A stretch of 64,000 nt of DNA, taken from positions 248,001 to 312,000 of the forward strand of contig NZ_CANLBS010000009.1 in NCBI RefSeq assembly GCF_947488945.1, read 5' to 3'. A program made the translations under genes and the position numbers. The notes below the pieces were generated by a model, which ran no database searches, had not been told where the DNA came from, and worked only from the letters and a program-made list of their open reading frames with translations. This document shows, piece by piece, positions 1 to 8,524 of the stretch. Numbering within the stretch: the stretch's first letter is position 1; every line of letters begins with the position of its first letter. The DNA comes from an uncultured Streptomyces sp. (GTDB lineage: Bacteria > Actinomycetota > Actinomycetes > Streptomycetales > Streptomycetaceae).

Positions 1-1
1 C

Positions 2-82
2 GCGCGGGAGTGGGAGGAGCGGGCCCGGCACAACCTGGCGACGGAGCTGGAGCTGCTGACCGGGGCGGACGGCACGGACTGA
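2..82 (+). CDS. C-terminal tail of an upstream gene (partial)
   Basis: Frame 2 is open from the window edge to a TGA stop and encodes 26 residues. They are rich in Arg and Glu and end in ELELLTGADGTD, a charged, probably helical tail. The reading frame has Streptomyces-like GC-rich third positions. The start lies outside the window and no family can be named. The next 180 bases to the stop of the minus-strand gene hold nothing I can support. Confidence 0.5.
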   Translation, partial: AREWEERARHNLATELELLTGADGTD

Positions 83-263
83 GAGCGCCGTCCACGGAGC
101 CGGGACGGCGAGAGCGACGGGCCGGCGGGACGACGGGACGGAGAAGCGGCGCACGGGCGGGTCAGAGGCCGGCGGAAGCGGCGGCTGGTCAGGCGGTGGC
201 TGGTCAGGGGCGCCGGAAGCCTTGGCGGGTCAGCGGTGACCGTGGCGGCGGTCGGCGCGTCCC

Positions 264-863
264 TCAGTCGCCGTCCGAGCCTCCCGCATCCGCGTCGGCG
301 AAGCCGTCCCCGCCGTCCTGCCAGTGCGAAACGCCGGGCGGCCCGGCCGCACGGTAGCGCGCCTGTACACGGTGGGACACGCCGGTCGCGAGGCACAGGC
401 CCGCCACGCAGGCCAGCATGAGAGCCGTCCCGGAGAACAGCAGGGCGCCCCAGGGCGGGCGCTCCGAGTCCACGCCGAAGGCGATGAGGAGCATCACTCC
501 CGGGAACATCCCGAATATCCCCGACCCGCAGAGCGTCAGCACCGTCATCCCCTCGTGCAGGTCCGCGAACTCCTGTGCGTCACGCAGGGTCGCCGCACGG
601 CCGGGCAGGACCACCGGTAGCAGGGCGATCGCCTGCCAGGCCAGGCACCCGAGCTGCACGACCGCGTAGGCGCCGAACGGCAACGGGCGCGACCAGTAGT
701 GCACGAGTGCCGCCAGGGCTGTGAAGAACGTGCCCGCGTTGCCCACCACCACCCAGACCCCGCGCGACCGCACGAACTCGGTCGCCGCCTCGAACACCTC
801 GGCCCAGAACCATCCCTGGGCGATCTTTCTCGGTCTTCGGCCGTTCCTGCCGCCACCGGACAT
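264..863 (-). CDS. Hypothetical four-helix membrane protein
   Basis: The protein has 199 residues from the ATG at 863. The open frame extends upstream to 1067, but that extension is Arg/Gly-rich and looks like non-coding shadow. Four hydrophobic segments follow a basic N-terminus (GRNGRRPRKI): roughly residues 36-57, 64-90, 105-130 and 138-162. The C-terminus is Gly/Asp-rich (DGGDGFADADAGGSDGD) and probably cytoplasmic. No catalytic motif is seen and I do not recognise the family. It is convergent with the gene tail at 82 and divergent from the MFS gene at 1076. The 212 bases between the two divergent starts should hold both promoters. Confidence 0.6.
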   Translation of the reverse strand: MSGGGRNGRRPRKIAQGWFWAEVFEAATEFVRSRGVWVVVGNAGTFFTALAALVHYWSRPLPFGAYAVVQLGCLAWQAIALLPVVLPGRAATLRDAQEFADLHEGMTVLTLCGSGIFGMFPGVMLLIAFGVDSERPPWGALLFSGTALMLACVAGLCLATGVSHRVQARYRAAGPPGVSHWQDGGDGFADADAGGSDGD

Positions 864-1075
864 GCGCCGCCCCCCGTGCGTCGGTCGTCTCCCGGCTTCG
901 AGCATGCCCCCGTCGACACGGCGGTAAAGGAGGGCGAACCGAACCATCCCGCCCCACCGGTCCCCATCGCCCCGGCCGCCCCACCCGTCACTGCGGCGTC
1001 GCGCGCGGACACCGGCCCGCACGCCCGTCGTGGCCGGTACGCGACACCGGCCGGCACCGGCCGGCACCGGCGGGA

Positions 1076-2431
1076 ATGCCCGGAACAGCCCGATCGTTAG
1101 CCATGGTCATGCCCGACTCTGCCGCCGGACACCCCCGGATGCCCCTCGCCGTGTACATTCTCGGCCTCTCCGTCTTCGCGCTCGGAACCAGCGAGTTCAT
1201 GCTGTCCGGGCTGCTGCCGCCGATCGCCGAGGACATGGGCGTATCGATTCCGCAGGCAGGCCTCCTCATATCCGCGTTCGCCATCGGCATGGTGGTGGGC
1301 GCCCCCCTGCTGGCGGTGGCCACCCTCCGGCTGCCCCGGCGCACCACGTTGGTGGCGTTGATCGCGGTCTTCGGGCTCGGGCAGGTGGCCGGTGCGCTGG
1401 CCCCCTCGTACGAGGTGCTGTTCGTGTCACGGGTGGTGAGCGCGCTGGCCTGCGCCGGGTTCTGGGCGGTGGGCGCGGCGGTCGCCGTGGCGATGGTGCC
1501 GCTGAACATGAGGGCGCGGGCGATGGCGGTGATGATCGGCGGTCTGTCGATCGCCAACGTGATGGGTGTGCCGCTCGGCGCGCTGCTGGGCGAGAGCCTG
1601 GGCTGGCGGTCCGCGTTCTGGGCGGTGGGCGTCGCGTCGGCGGTGGCGCTGGTGGGCGTGGTGACGCGCATCCCCCGTATCCCGCTGCCGGCCGAGAAGC
1701 CGAGTCTGCGGAGCGAGACGGCCATCTACCGCGACAAGCAGGTGTGGCTGGCCATCGTGGTCACCGCCCTCGCGGCGGGCGGGGTGTTCTGCACGTTCAG
1801 CTATCTGGCGCCGCTGCTGACGGACGTGGCCGGGCTGGAGTCGGGCTGGGTGCCGTGGGTGCTGGCACTGTTCGGCGTGGGCGCGCTGGTCGGCACCGCG
1901 GTCGGGGGCCGGGTCGCGGACGCGCACCTCTTCGGGGTGCTGCTGACCGGCATCGCCGGCTCCACGGTGTTCCTGGTGGCGATGGCGCTGTTCGCGTCGC
2001 ATCCGGTGGTCCTGGTCGCGCTGGCGTTCCTGCTCGGCCTCTCGTGCTTCTTCACGGCCCCCGCCCTGAACGCCCGGATGTTCAACGTGGCCGGGGCCGC
2101 CCCGACGCTGGCGGGCGCCACCACCACCGCCGCCTTCAACCTGGGCAACACCAGCGGCCCCTGGCTCGGCGGCACGGTGATCGACGCGGACTTCGGTTAC
2201 GCCGCCACCGCCTGGGCGGGCGCGGCGATGCTGCTGGTCGCCCTCGGGGTGCTCGGCGTCGCGCTGCGGCTGCGCAGGAGCGCGGGCGGCGACGGAACGG
2301 CCGTACCGGCCCAGCGGTCCAGGACGGTGGCGCGTTCGGAACCGGCGAAGCCCGTGCCCGGACCGCTCACCGGGGAACCGGCGGTGCTGCCGACCGGTTC
2401 CGACGACCGCGTGGGCCCGGCCTGCTCGTAG
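1076..2431 (+). CDS. MFS efflux transporter, Cmx/CmlR-AraJ-like
   Basis: This is a twelve-helix major facilitator of up to 451 residues. The conserved region starts at MPLAVYILGLSVFALGTSEF (ATG 1139), where the GTSEFM signature of helix 1 is typical of DHA1-type drug exporters such as Cmx/CmrA chloramphenicol efflux pumps and AraJ. Alternative starts lie at 1076, 1109 and 1139; none has a strong ribosome binding site, and the first residues before 1139 are probably not conserved. The C-terminal 50 residues are a polar tail. It should export a small hydrophobic compound from the cytoplasm by proton antiport. Chloramphenicol itself as substrate is only a family-based guess. It stands alone, facing away from the membrane protein upstream. 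Confidence 0.8.
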   Translation: MPGTARSLAMVMPDSAAGHPRMPLAVYILGLSVFALGTSEFMLSGLLPPIAEDMGVSIPQAGLLISAFAIGMVVGAPLLAVATLRLPRRTTLVALIAVFGLGQVAGALAPSYEVLFVSRVVSALACAGFWAVGAAVAVAMVPLNMRARAMAVMIGGLSIANVMGVPLGALLGESLGWRSAFWAVGVASAVALVGVVTRIPRIPLPAEKPSLRSETAIYRDKQVWLAIVVTALAAGGVFCTFSYLAPLLTDVAGLESGWVPWVLALFGVGALVGTAVGGRVADAHLFGVLLTGIAGSTVFLVAMALFASHPVVLVALAFLLGLSCFFTAPALNARMFNVAGAAPTLAGATTTAAFNLGNTSGPWLGGTVIDADFGYAATAWAGAAMLLVALGVLGVALRLRRSAGGDGTAVPAQRSRTVARSEPAKPVPGPLTGEPAVLPTGSDDRVGPACS

Positions 2432-2621
2432 GAGTGCGTGGCTCGTGAGGCGGGCGCGCTCGTAGGGCGTGCGGTGGGCGCGGCGCGCTCGCGCGGCCGG
2501 GCGGCCGGGAGGCCGGCGTGGGGTGCTCACGCGACCTGGGGGTGTGGCCCGGCTCGTTCGCGCGGCCGGGCGGCGGCTCGGGGTGCTGGTGGGCCGTGGG
2601 GTGCTCGGGCCGCCGGGCGCG

Positions 2622-2903
2622 TCAGGCCGCGCCGCCGGGCGCGGGCCGTCCCTTCGGTCGGCGCAGCCCCGCCTCGGTGATGCGCCGGACCAGTTCCTTC
2701 GAGCCGATCTCCCGCGCCCCGGCCCGTACCACGTCGGCGTAGCGCGATTCCGGTACGTCGTAGTGGTCCCGCTCGAAGGCGCGCGGCGGGCAGCCGACGG
2801 CGGCCGCGAAGGCGTGCAGTTCCTCGAACGACTCGTCGCTGACCAGGTGCGACCAGAGCCGCCCGTGGCCCGGCCAGGTCGGCGGGTCGATGTACACCGT
2901 CAT
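2622..2903 (-). CDS. DUF4031 domain protein
   Basis: The 93-residue product begins MTVYIDPPTWPGHGRLWSHL, the hallmark of the DUF4031 family: small actinobacterial cytoplasmic proteins with conserved D, W, H and S residues and unknown function. The start is fixed by an ATGA overlap with the stop of the upstream gene (2900-2903), which indicates translational coupling. The C-terminus (RRPKGRPAPGGAA) is a basic tail. Biochemical function is unknown; I give no further guess. The 190 bases between its stop and the MFS gene are very GC-rich with several copies of a GCGCGGCCGGGCGG-like word and no gene. Confidence 0.75.
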   Translation of the reverse strand: MTVYIDPPTWPGHGRLWSHLVSDESFEELHAFAAAVGCPPRAFERDHYDVPESRYADVVRAGAREIGSKELVRRITEAGLRRPKGRPAPGGAA

Positions 2904-3268
2904 CGGCCCGGTATTCCGGCCAGGCCGCCGACCGGGGCCACCCGCACGGCCGCCTTGGTGCAGACCCAGTGCGGGTCGGGCCCCAGTTCGGGCTCCACGT
3001 CGAGGGCGTGCGGCCCGTCTTCCGTACAGACCGGGCACAGCGGCCAGCGGCCGTACTTTTCGAGCAGCGCGTCCTGCACGTCCTGAGCGATCAGCCCGGC
3101 GACGAACTCCGCACCCTGCGGCCACTGCTCCACCCACCACCGGCGCTCGGTCACCGCGTCCTCGACCATCGAGACGATCTCCGCCTCCGCGACGTCGCCG
3201 GCCACGAGATCGGCCATGACGAGGGCGCGCGCGGTGTGCAGTGCTTGCTCCAGGGGGTTCAGCTCCAT
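2900..3268 (-). CDS. Hypothetical protein coupled to the DUF4031 gene
   Basis: The 122-residue protein starts at the ATG at 3268 (MELNPLEQALHTARALVMAD). It is mostly helical and acidic in its first two thirds. A CPVCTEDGPH segment near residue 78 and a later PHWVCTKAAV suggest a small metal-binding knuckle (C-x2-C, then a later Cys and His). No signal peptide or membrane segment is present. It overlaps the DUF4031 start by four bases, so the two proteins are probably made together. Not recognised; the pair occurs side by side in other streptomycetes as far as I recall. Confidence 0.65.
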   Translation of the reverse strand: MELNPLEQALHTARALVMADLVAGDVAEAEIVSMVEDAVTERRWWVEQWPQGAEFVAGLIAQDVQDALLEKYGRWPLCPVCTEDGPHALDVEPELGPDPHWVCTKAAVRVAPVGGLAGIPGR

Positions 3269-3390
3269 GCGCCCATTGTCGCCCCGCCGCGGCCGGGCCC
3301 GGCGATCGCGGTGCCCGCCGGGGCCGTGGGTCCGGAGGGCTGGGGTCGCCGGGCCCCCATGGTCCCGGCGGAAAAGGGACCAATGGAGGG

Positions 3391-3425
3391 TTGACGGACG
3401 AGAGGGTTGAAAATATCTTTCAGAT
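3391..3425 (+). promoter_or_regulatory. Leaderless sigma-70 promoter with operator palindrome of the rpiR-murQ-PTS operon
   Basis: TTGACG (3391-3396) and TATCTT (3414-3419) are separated by 17 bases, a good HrdB-type promoter. The expected transcription start falls on or next to the GTG start codon at 3426, so the message is probably leaderless. The palindrome TGAAAATATCTTTCA (3408-3422; arms TGAAA/TTTCA) covers the -10 box and is well placed for autorepression by the RpiR-type regulator. Box assignment is by eye. Confidence 0.6.
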
Positions 3426-4340
3426 GTGACCAACGTTCTGAAGGAAAGTTTCACCGGCGAGAACCCGCCCGCGCCGGCCGCCCTCGCGGCCAAGGTGCGG
3501 ACGCTCGCGCCGTCGATGACCCGCTCCATGCAGCTCGTCGCCGAAGCCGTCGCCGGCGACCCGGCCGGCTGCGCCGCGCTCACGGTCACCGGTCTCGCCG
3601 AGCGCACCGGCACCAGCGAAGCCACCGTCGTACGCACCGCGCGCCTGCTCGGATACCCCGGCTACCGGGACCTCCGACTCGCCCTGGCAGGGCTCGCCGC
3701 CCACCAGGAATCGGGACGGGCGCCCGTGGTCACCGCCGACATCTCGGTGGATGATCCGATAGCGGACGTGGTCACCAAGCTGGCCCTCGACGAGCAGCAG
3801 ACGCTCGCCGACACGGCCGCGGGACTCGACACGGCGCAGCTCGCGGCCGTCGTCGCGGCCGCGGCGACCGCCCGCCGCATCGACGTGTACGGCGTGGGCG
3901 CCTCGTCCCTCGTCGGACAGGACCTGGCACAGAAGCTCCTGCGGATCGGGCTGATCGCGCACGCCCACTCCGACCCGCACCTGGCGGTCACCAACGCCGT
4001 CCAGCTGCGGGCCGGGGACATGGCGATCGCGGTCACCCACTCCGGTTCGACCAGCGACGTGATCGAGCCCCTCCGGGTGGCCTTCGACCACGGCGCGACC
4101 ACCGTGGCGATCACCGGTCGCCCCGACAGCGCGGTCACCCAGTACGCCGACCACGTGCTGACCACGGCGACCTCGCGGGAGAGCGAGCTGCGGCCCGCCG
4201 CCATGTCGAGCCGCACCAGCCAGCTCCTGGTCGTGGACTGCCTCTTCATAGGGGTCGCCCAGCTCACCTACGAGACGGCCGCCCCGGCCCTCTCCGCCTC
4301 CTACGAGGCGCTCGCCCACCGACACCCCCGTACCCGCTGA
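3426..4340 (+). CDS. RpiR/MurR-family transcriptional regulator with SIS domain
   Basis: The 304-residue protein has an N-terminal HTH_6 winged-helix region (about residues 20-95, LAERTGTSEATVVRTARLLG recognition helix) and a C-terminal SIS sugar-phosphate isomerase fold (about 125-265, VYGVGASSLVGQDLAQKL and AVTHSGSTSDVIEP). Such regulators sense a phosphosugar through the SIS domain; here MurNAc-6-phosphate or a derivative is the likely ligand because murQ and a PTS transporter follow directly. The start is GTG at 3426, supported by the promoter position; an overlapping ATG at 3424 runs straight into TGA. It probably represses its own operon through the palindrome overlapping the promoter. 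The family call is firm; the ligand is inferred. Confidence 0.88.
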   Translation: MTNVLKESFTGENPPAPAALAAKVRTLAPSMTRSMQLVAEAVAGDPAGCAALTVTGLAERTGTSEATVVRTARLLGYPGYRDLRLALAGLAAHQESGRAPVVTADISVDDPIADVVTKLALDEQQTLADTAAGLDTAQLAAVVAAAATARRIDVYGVGASSLVGQDLAQKLLRIGLIAHAHSDPHLAVTNAVQLRAGDMAIAVTHSGSTSDVIEPLRVAFDHGATTVAITGRPDSAVTQYADHVLTTATSRESELRPAAMSSRTSQLLVVDCLFIGVAQLTYETAAPALSASYEALAHRHPRTR

Positions 4341-4400
4341 ACCGTCGCCCGCCCCGCACCCGGCCGGCGTAGCACGCATCGAGAAAGCAGAGCCGCTTCC

Positions 4401-5381
4401 ATGACCACCTCCGCAGCCTCCGGTACCACCGCCAGCACGCCCGCCGCGGCCGACGCCGGCTACGGCGAACTGCGCGCGCAACTCGCCGGCCTCGCGACCG
4501 AGGCGTTCCGCCCCGAGCTCGCCGAGATCGACCGGCTGTCCACGCCGGAGATCGCGCGGATCATGAACGGCGAGGACCAGTCCGTCGCCTCCGCGGTGGC
4601 CGAACGGCTCCCGGAGATCGCCGCCGCGATCGACGCGGTGGCGGACCGCATGGCGCGCGGCGGCCGACTGATCTACGCGGGCGCCGGCACGGCGGGCCGC
4701 CTCGGCGTGCTGGACGCCAGCGAGTGCCCGCCCACCTTCAACACCGACCCGTCCGAGGTCGTCGGCCTGATCGCGGGCGGCCCCTCCGCCATGGTGAAGG
4801 CCGTCGAGGGCGCGGAGGACAGCAAGGAACTGGCCGCCGCCGACCTCGACGGTCTCGGCCTGACCGCCGACGACACGGTGGTGGGCATCTCCGCCTCGGG
4901 CCGCACCCCGTACGCGATCGGCGCGGTCGAGCACGCCCGTGCGGCGGGCGCCCTCACCCTCGGCCTGTCGTGCAACGCCGACTCCGCGCTCGCCGCCGCC
5001 GCCGAGCACGGCCTGGAGGTCGTCACCGGCCCCGAACTGCTCACCGGCTCGACGCGTCTGAAGGCCGGCACGGCCCAGAAGCTCGTGCTCAACATGATCT
5101 CGACCATCACGATGATCCGTCTCGGCAAGACCTACGGAAACCTGATGGTCGACGTGCGCGCCTCGAACGAGAAGCTCCAGGCCCGCTCGCGCCGCATCGT
5201 GTCGCTGGCCACCGGAGCCTCCGACGCGGAGATCGAGTCCGCCCTCGCCGCCACCGGCGGCGAGGTCAAGCACGCGATCCTCATCGTCCTCGGCCAGGTG
5301 GACGGCCCGACCGCCGCCCGGCTGCTGAGCGAGTCCCAGGGCCACCTGCGGGCCGCGCTCGCCGCCGCCTCCGCCCTCTGA
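4401..5381 (+). CDS. murQ: N-acetylmuramic acid 6-phosphate etherase
   Basis: MurQ cleaves the lactyl ether of MurNAc-6-phosphate to give GlcNAc-6-phosphate and D-lactate, a cytoplasmic step of peptidoglycan recycling. The 326-residue protein carries the SIS fold with the family signature AGTAGRLGVLDASECPPTF at about residue 94, containing the catalytic acid of ASECPPTF, plus ISASGRTPY and the GSTRLKAGTAQKLVLNMIST block near residue 218. An extra 20-residue Ala/Thr-rich N-terminus makes it slightly longer than the usual 300. It lies 60 bases after the regulator and 52 before the PTS gene. The GlcNAc-6-phosphate it makes is the substrate of NagA, encoded at 25.6 kb in this window. Confidence 0.95.
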   Translation: MTTSAASGTTASTPAAADAGYGELRAQLAGLATEAFRPELAEIDRLSTPEIARIMNGEDQSVASAVAERLPEIAAAIDAVADRMARGGRLIYAGAGTAGRLGVLDASECPPTFNTDPSEVVGLIAGGPSAMVKAVEGAEDSKELAAADLDGLGLTADDTVVGISASGRTPYAIGAVEHARAAGALTLGLSCNADSALAAAAEHGLEVVTGPELLTGSTRLKAGTAQKLVLNMISTITMIRLGKTYGNLMVDVRASNEKLQARSRRIVSLATGASDAEIESALAATGGEVKHAILIVLGQVDGPTAARLLSESQGHLRAALAAASAL

Positions 5382-5433
5382 CCCGTCCGTCCGAACCCCC
5401 CACAACCCCCCGCACAGCAAGGCACCCCGCACC

Positions 5434-7080
5434 ATGGCACCTGATGACAAGAACCGCGCCACTGCCGCCGCGATCCTGCCGCTCGTCGGTGGCGCCGCGA
5501 ACGTCGGCTCCGTCGTCCACTGCATGACCCGGCTCCGACTGGGCCTGCACGACCGGACCCTCGTCGACGAGGACGCCCTGAAGGCGCTCCCCGCCGTGAT
5601 GGGCGTGGTCGACGACGACACCTACCAGATCGTCCTCGGGCCGGGCACCGTCGCCCGGGTGACCCCGGAGTTCGAGAAACTGGTCGAGGAGGAACGGGCG
5701 GCGGCTCCGGCCGCGACGCCCGCCCCGGCGGCGAATGGCGGGGCGACGGCGGCCGGCACGGAGACGGCGGCCGGTTCGGAGACGGCGGCCGGTTCGGCCC
5801 CGGTGAGCGCCGAGGAACTGGCCGCGCAGGGCGCGGAGATCCGGGCCGCGCGGAAGGCGAAGAACGCCACCCCGTTCAAGCTGTTCCTGCGCAAGATCGC
5901 CAACATCTTCGTCCCGCTGATCCCGGCCCTCATCGGCTGCGGCATCATCGCCGGTCTCAACGGCCTGCTGATCAACCTGGAATGGCTGCCCGCGGTGACC
6001 CCCGCGCTGGCCGCCATCGCCTCCGGCTTCATGGCCCTGATCGCGGTGTTCGTGGGGTACAACACGGCGAAGGAGTTCGGCGGCACGCCGATTCTCGGTG
6101 GTGCGGTCGCCGCGATCATCGTCTACGCGGGCGTCGCCAACATCGACGCCTTCGGCCAGACGCTGTCGCCCGGTCAGGGCGGTGTCCTCGGCGCCCTCGC
6201 CGCGGCCGCCCTCGCCGTCTACGTCGAGAAGTGGTGCCGGCGCTGGGTGCCGGAGGCCCTGGACGTGCTGGTCACGCCGACCCTCACGGTCCTGATCTCG
6301 GGTCTCGTCACGATCTTCGGCCTGATGTTCGTGGCCGGTGAGGTCTCCTCCGGCATCGGCACCTTCGCCGACTGGCTGCTCTCCCACGGTGGCGCGGGCG
6401 CGGGCCTGCTGCTCGGCGGCTTCTTCCTGCCGCTGGTGATGCTCGGCCTGCACCAGGCGCTCATCCCGATCCACACCACGCTCATCGAGGGTCAGGGCTA
6501 CACGGTCCTGCTCCCGATCCTCGCCATGGCGGGCGCCGGCCAGGTCGGTGCGGCCGTCGCGGTCTACCTCCGCCTCCCGCGCAACGAGTCGATCCGCCGC
6601 ACCATCAAGTCCTCGCTGCCGGCCGGTCTGCTGGGCGTCGGCGAGCCGCTGATCTACGGTGTCTCGCTGCCCCTCGGCCGCCCGTTCATCACGGCCTGCG
6701 TCGGCGGCGCGTTCGGCGGCGGTTTCGTGGGGCTGTTCAACCAGCTCGGCGACGCGGTCGGCTCCACCGCCATCGGCCCGTCCGGCTGGGCCCTCTTCCC
6801 GCTGCTCGACGGCAGCAAGGGCCTCGGCACGACCGTCGCGATCTACGCCGGTGGGCTGATCGTCGGTTACGTCGTCGGGTTCGCCGCCACGTACTTCTTC
6901 GGCTTCAGCAAGGACCTGCTGGCCGAGTTCAACGTGTCGCAGGAGCCCGCCGCCACCCCGGTGCCCGCCACGGCCACCGCCGCCACGGCCGCCCCCACGG
7001 CGGGTACCCCGGCCACCGCACCGGCCGTCGACCCGGAGGGACCCGCGCCGACCGAGCCCAAGAAGCCGGTCGGGGTCTGA
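5434..7080 (+). CDS. PTS transporter subunit EIIBC, probably MurNAc-specific
   Basis: The 548-residue membrane protein imports and phosphorylates a sugar. The EIIB domain (residues 5-85) has the phosphorylated cysteine in SVVHCMTRLRLG (Cys30). A 60-residue Ala/Thr/Gly linker with short repeats (TAAGSETAAGS) leads to the EIIC domain (about 150-500) with some ten membrane helices and the family block GVGEPLIYGVSLPLGRPF. The C-terminal 45 residues are an Ala/Thr/Pro tail. The architecture is that of sucrose/trehalose/MurNAc-type permeases. No EIIA domain is present, so a separate EIIA (Crr-like) must supply phosphate. The position behind murQ argues for MurNAc; a different glucoside is possible. 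Confidence 0.88.
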   Translation: MAPDDKNRATAAAILPLVGGAANVGSVVHCMTRLRLGLHDRTLVDEDALKALPAVMGVVDDDTYQIVLGPGTVARVTPEFEKLVEEERAAAPAATPAPAANGGATAAGTETAAGSETAAGSAPVSAEELAAQGAEIRAARKAKNATPFKLFLRKIANIFVPLIPALIGCGIIAGLNGLLINLEWLPAVTPALAAIASGFMALIAVFVGYNTAKEFGGTPILGGAVAAIIVYAGVANIDAFGQTLSPGQGGVLGALAAAALAVYVEKWCRRWVPEALDVLVTPTLTVLISGLVTIFGLMFVAGEVSSGIGTFADWLLSHGGAGAGLLLGGFFLPLVMLGLHQALIPIHTTLIEGQGYTVLLPILAMAGAGQVGAAVAVYLRLPRNESIRRTIKSSLPAGLLGVGEPLIYGVSLPLGRPFITACVGGAFGGGFVGLFNQLGDAVGSTAIGPSGWALFPLLDGSKGLGTTVAIYAGGLIVGYVVGFAATYFFGFSKDLLAEFNVSQEPAATPVPATATAATAAPTAGTPATAPAVDPEGPAPTEPKKPVGV

Positions 7081-7148
7081 CCGACCGGGACCCGTCCAGC
7101 GTCCGCCCGCCGGGACCCGGGGCGCAAACCCGGTGACTCACCATGACG

Positions 7149-7180
7149 GAGCCGCCCCTCCCCCACGGGAGGGGCGGCTC
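7149..7180 (+). terminator. Terminator of the rpiR-murQ-PTS operon
   Basis: A perfect 14-bp stem (GAGCCGCCCCTCCC pairing with GGGAGGGGCGGCTC) with the loop CCAC stands 69 bases after the PTS stop codon. No T-tract follows, as is common in streptomycetes. It runs directly into the 33-bp tandem repeat. Confidence 0.8.
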
Positions 7181-7274
7181 CGCGGCTACGCGGACGAGCA
7201 AGCGGGACGGCTCCGCGGCTACGCGGACGAGCAAGCGGGGCGACTCCGCGGCTACGCGGACGAGCAGGCGGGCG
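7176..7274. repeat. Three tandem 33-bp repeats, each with a hairpin
   Basis: Units 7176-7208, 7209-7241 and 7242-7274 are almost identical. Each carries the small palindrome TCCGCGGCTACGCGGA (6-bp arms, GCTA loop), so the array forms a row of hairpins after the terminator. The period equals 11 codons, but no supported gene covers it. The following stretch to 7607 is GC-rich with no gene I can defend. Confidence 0.85.
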
Positions 7275-7673
7275 TACGACGGCACGGGCGGCCCGGGGCG
7301 GGCGGGGCCGGCGCTCCGGAAGCCGACGAGCGGGATGGCGGTGGGCCGACCGGCCGGGCTGGGGGGCGGGGCGCGCCGACAGCCGGGGTGGGTGGGCGGG
7401 GCGACTCGGTCCGGGGTGGGGTGAACCGTGCGGCCGCACCCGCGTCAACCGTCAACCCCTCCGGAGTCGCCGTCTCCGGCCTGAGGCGATATCCGGTCAG
7501 CCACGCCTCGGCGGCAAGGCAGGTCAGCCGCCCAATCCCTCCTCAGACCTACCAGAATGGCTGGAAACGTGTGATCCAATCGGGGGACGACATATGCCAC
7601 TGTCCCTATGCATTCCACTACAGTCCGTCGCATTCGCCATGATCGCCATGGCGTCAGTGCACCAGGAGCTCCC

Positions 7674-7940
7674 GTGGGACGGTTGTTCACCAAGTTCGGA
7701 GGTCTGACCGCGCTCGCGCTGCTCGCCTTCACCGTGGCCGACCCGGCGCAGGCCGGTCAGTTGGGCATCGGCAAGGCCCGGCCGACTGCGGTGGAATCCG
7801 CCCTCGGCACGACGGAGTCCGTCGCCGCCTCGCTGCCGGACCCCGGAGGTCGAGCCCACGGAACGCACCAAGACCGGGTAGGGGGCACGGACCACTTCCC
7901 GTGGGTCGCCGCGTTCCTCCGCGAGGTCCGGGTGCCGTAG
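7674..7940 (+). CDS. Small secreted hypothetical protein
   Basis: GTG at 7674 is preceded by AGGAG six bases upstream, which decides this start over the in-frame ATG at 7608. The 88-residue product begins with a short positive segment and a hydrophobic core (FGGLTALALLAFTVADPAQA), a convincing signal peptide with probable cleavage after AQA. The mature part is about 60 residues, polar, without cysteines or recognisable motif. Composition is less GC3-biased than in neighbours. It may be an exported peptide or lipid-interacting protein; I do not recognise it. Confidence 0.5.
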   Translation: MGRLFTKFGGLTALALLAFTVADPAQAGQLGIGKARPTAVESALGTTESVAASLPDPGGRAHGTHQDRVGGTDHFPWVAAFLREVRVP

Positions 7941-7949
7941 ACGCCCGCG

Positions 7950-8027
7950 TGCACCGGTGCCATGAGCGCCGCAAGGCCCGGGTGCCATGAGCGCCCGCGC
8001 GAAACGGGTGCCCTGAGCACCCACGCG
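7950..8027. repeat. Degenerate direct repeats
   Basis: The word GGGTGCCATGAGCGCC recurs three times with changes at a spacing of roughly 25 bases. It lies in the 366-base gap between the secreted protein and the hydrophobic protein. I see no gene in the rest of this gap. Confidence 0.5.
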
Positions 8028-8306
8028 GTCCGAGTGCTGCGTTTCCGGCCGCCTGCACCCTCGGGCCGCACGCCATCGGACGACCCCGCTACGCACCCCC
8101 GAGCCGTCGCGCCGGACCACCACCACCCGGCGCGTTCTCCGGGGCGGGACCACACCGGGACCGGCGAGCCACGGAACGCCTCTCCGTTCACACGAACCGC
8201 AGAAAGCGCTCCTCGCCCGCACAGGATGACCCTGCATCAACTTTCACGCATACACCGCGTGTAGACAATGTGGTCGAGGGCAGCAGGTGTCTCGGAGGTA
8301 ATAACT

Positions 8307-8477
8307 ATGGTTCCCCTGCTTCTCGTTCTCCTGCTCGCACTGATTCTTTTCGGCGCCGGTTTCGCACTCAAGGCTCTGTGGTGGATTGCCATCATCGTGC
8401 TGGTGGTGTGGCTCATCGGATTCTTCGTCCGCCCGACTGCGAGCGGCGGCAAGCGCGGCCGCTGGTACCGCTGGTAA
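8307..8477 (+). CDS. Small hydrophobic membrane protein
   Basis: The start ATG at 8307 has a strong GGAGGT ribosome binding site seven bases upstream. The 56-residue product is almost entirely two membrane helices (VPLLLVLLLALILFGAGFAL and WWIAIIVLVVWLIGFFV) followed by a basic tail GGKRGRWYRW. Small proteins of this type are widespread in streptomycetes, often reported as stress-induced hydrophobic proteins next to PRC-barrel genes, as here. It probably sits in the cytoplasmic membrane with a cytoplasmic basic tail. Function is unknown. Confidence 0.8.
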   Translation: MVPLLLVLLLALILFGAGFALKALWWIAIIVLVVWLIGFFVRPTASGGKRGRWYRW

Positions 8478-8524
8478 AGCAGCGCTTCCGGCAAGGAGCC
8501 GCTGACCACACGTCGGCGAGCACC

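Noticed and set aside
3420..5621. 733-codon minus-strand frame antisense to the regulator and murQ
   Set aside because: It lies opposite two firmly identified genes and its translation is Gly/Val/Arg-rich with no motif.
7176..7274. CRISPR array at the 33-bp repeats
   Set aside because: The units are directly adjacent without unique spacers and there are no cas genes.
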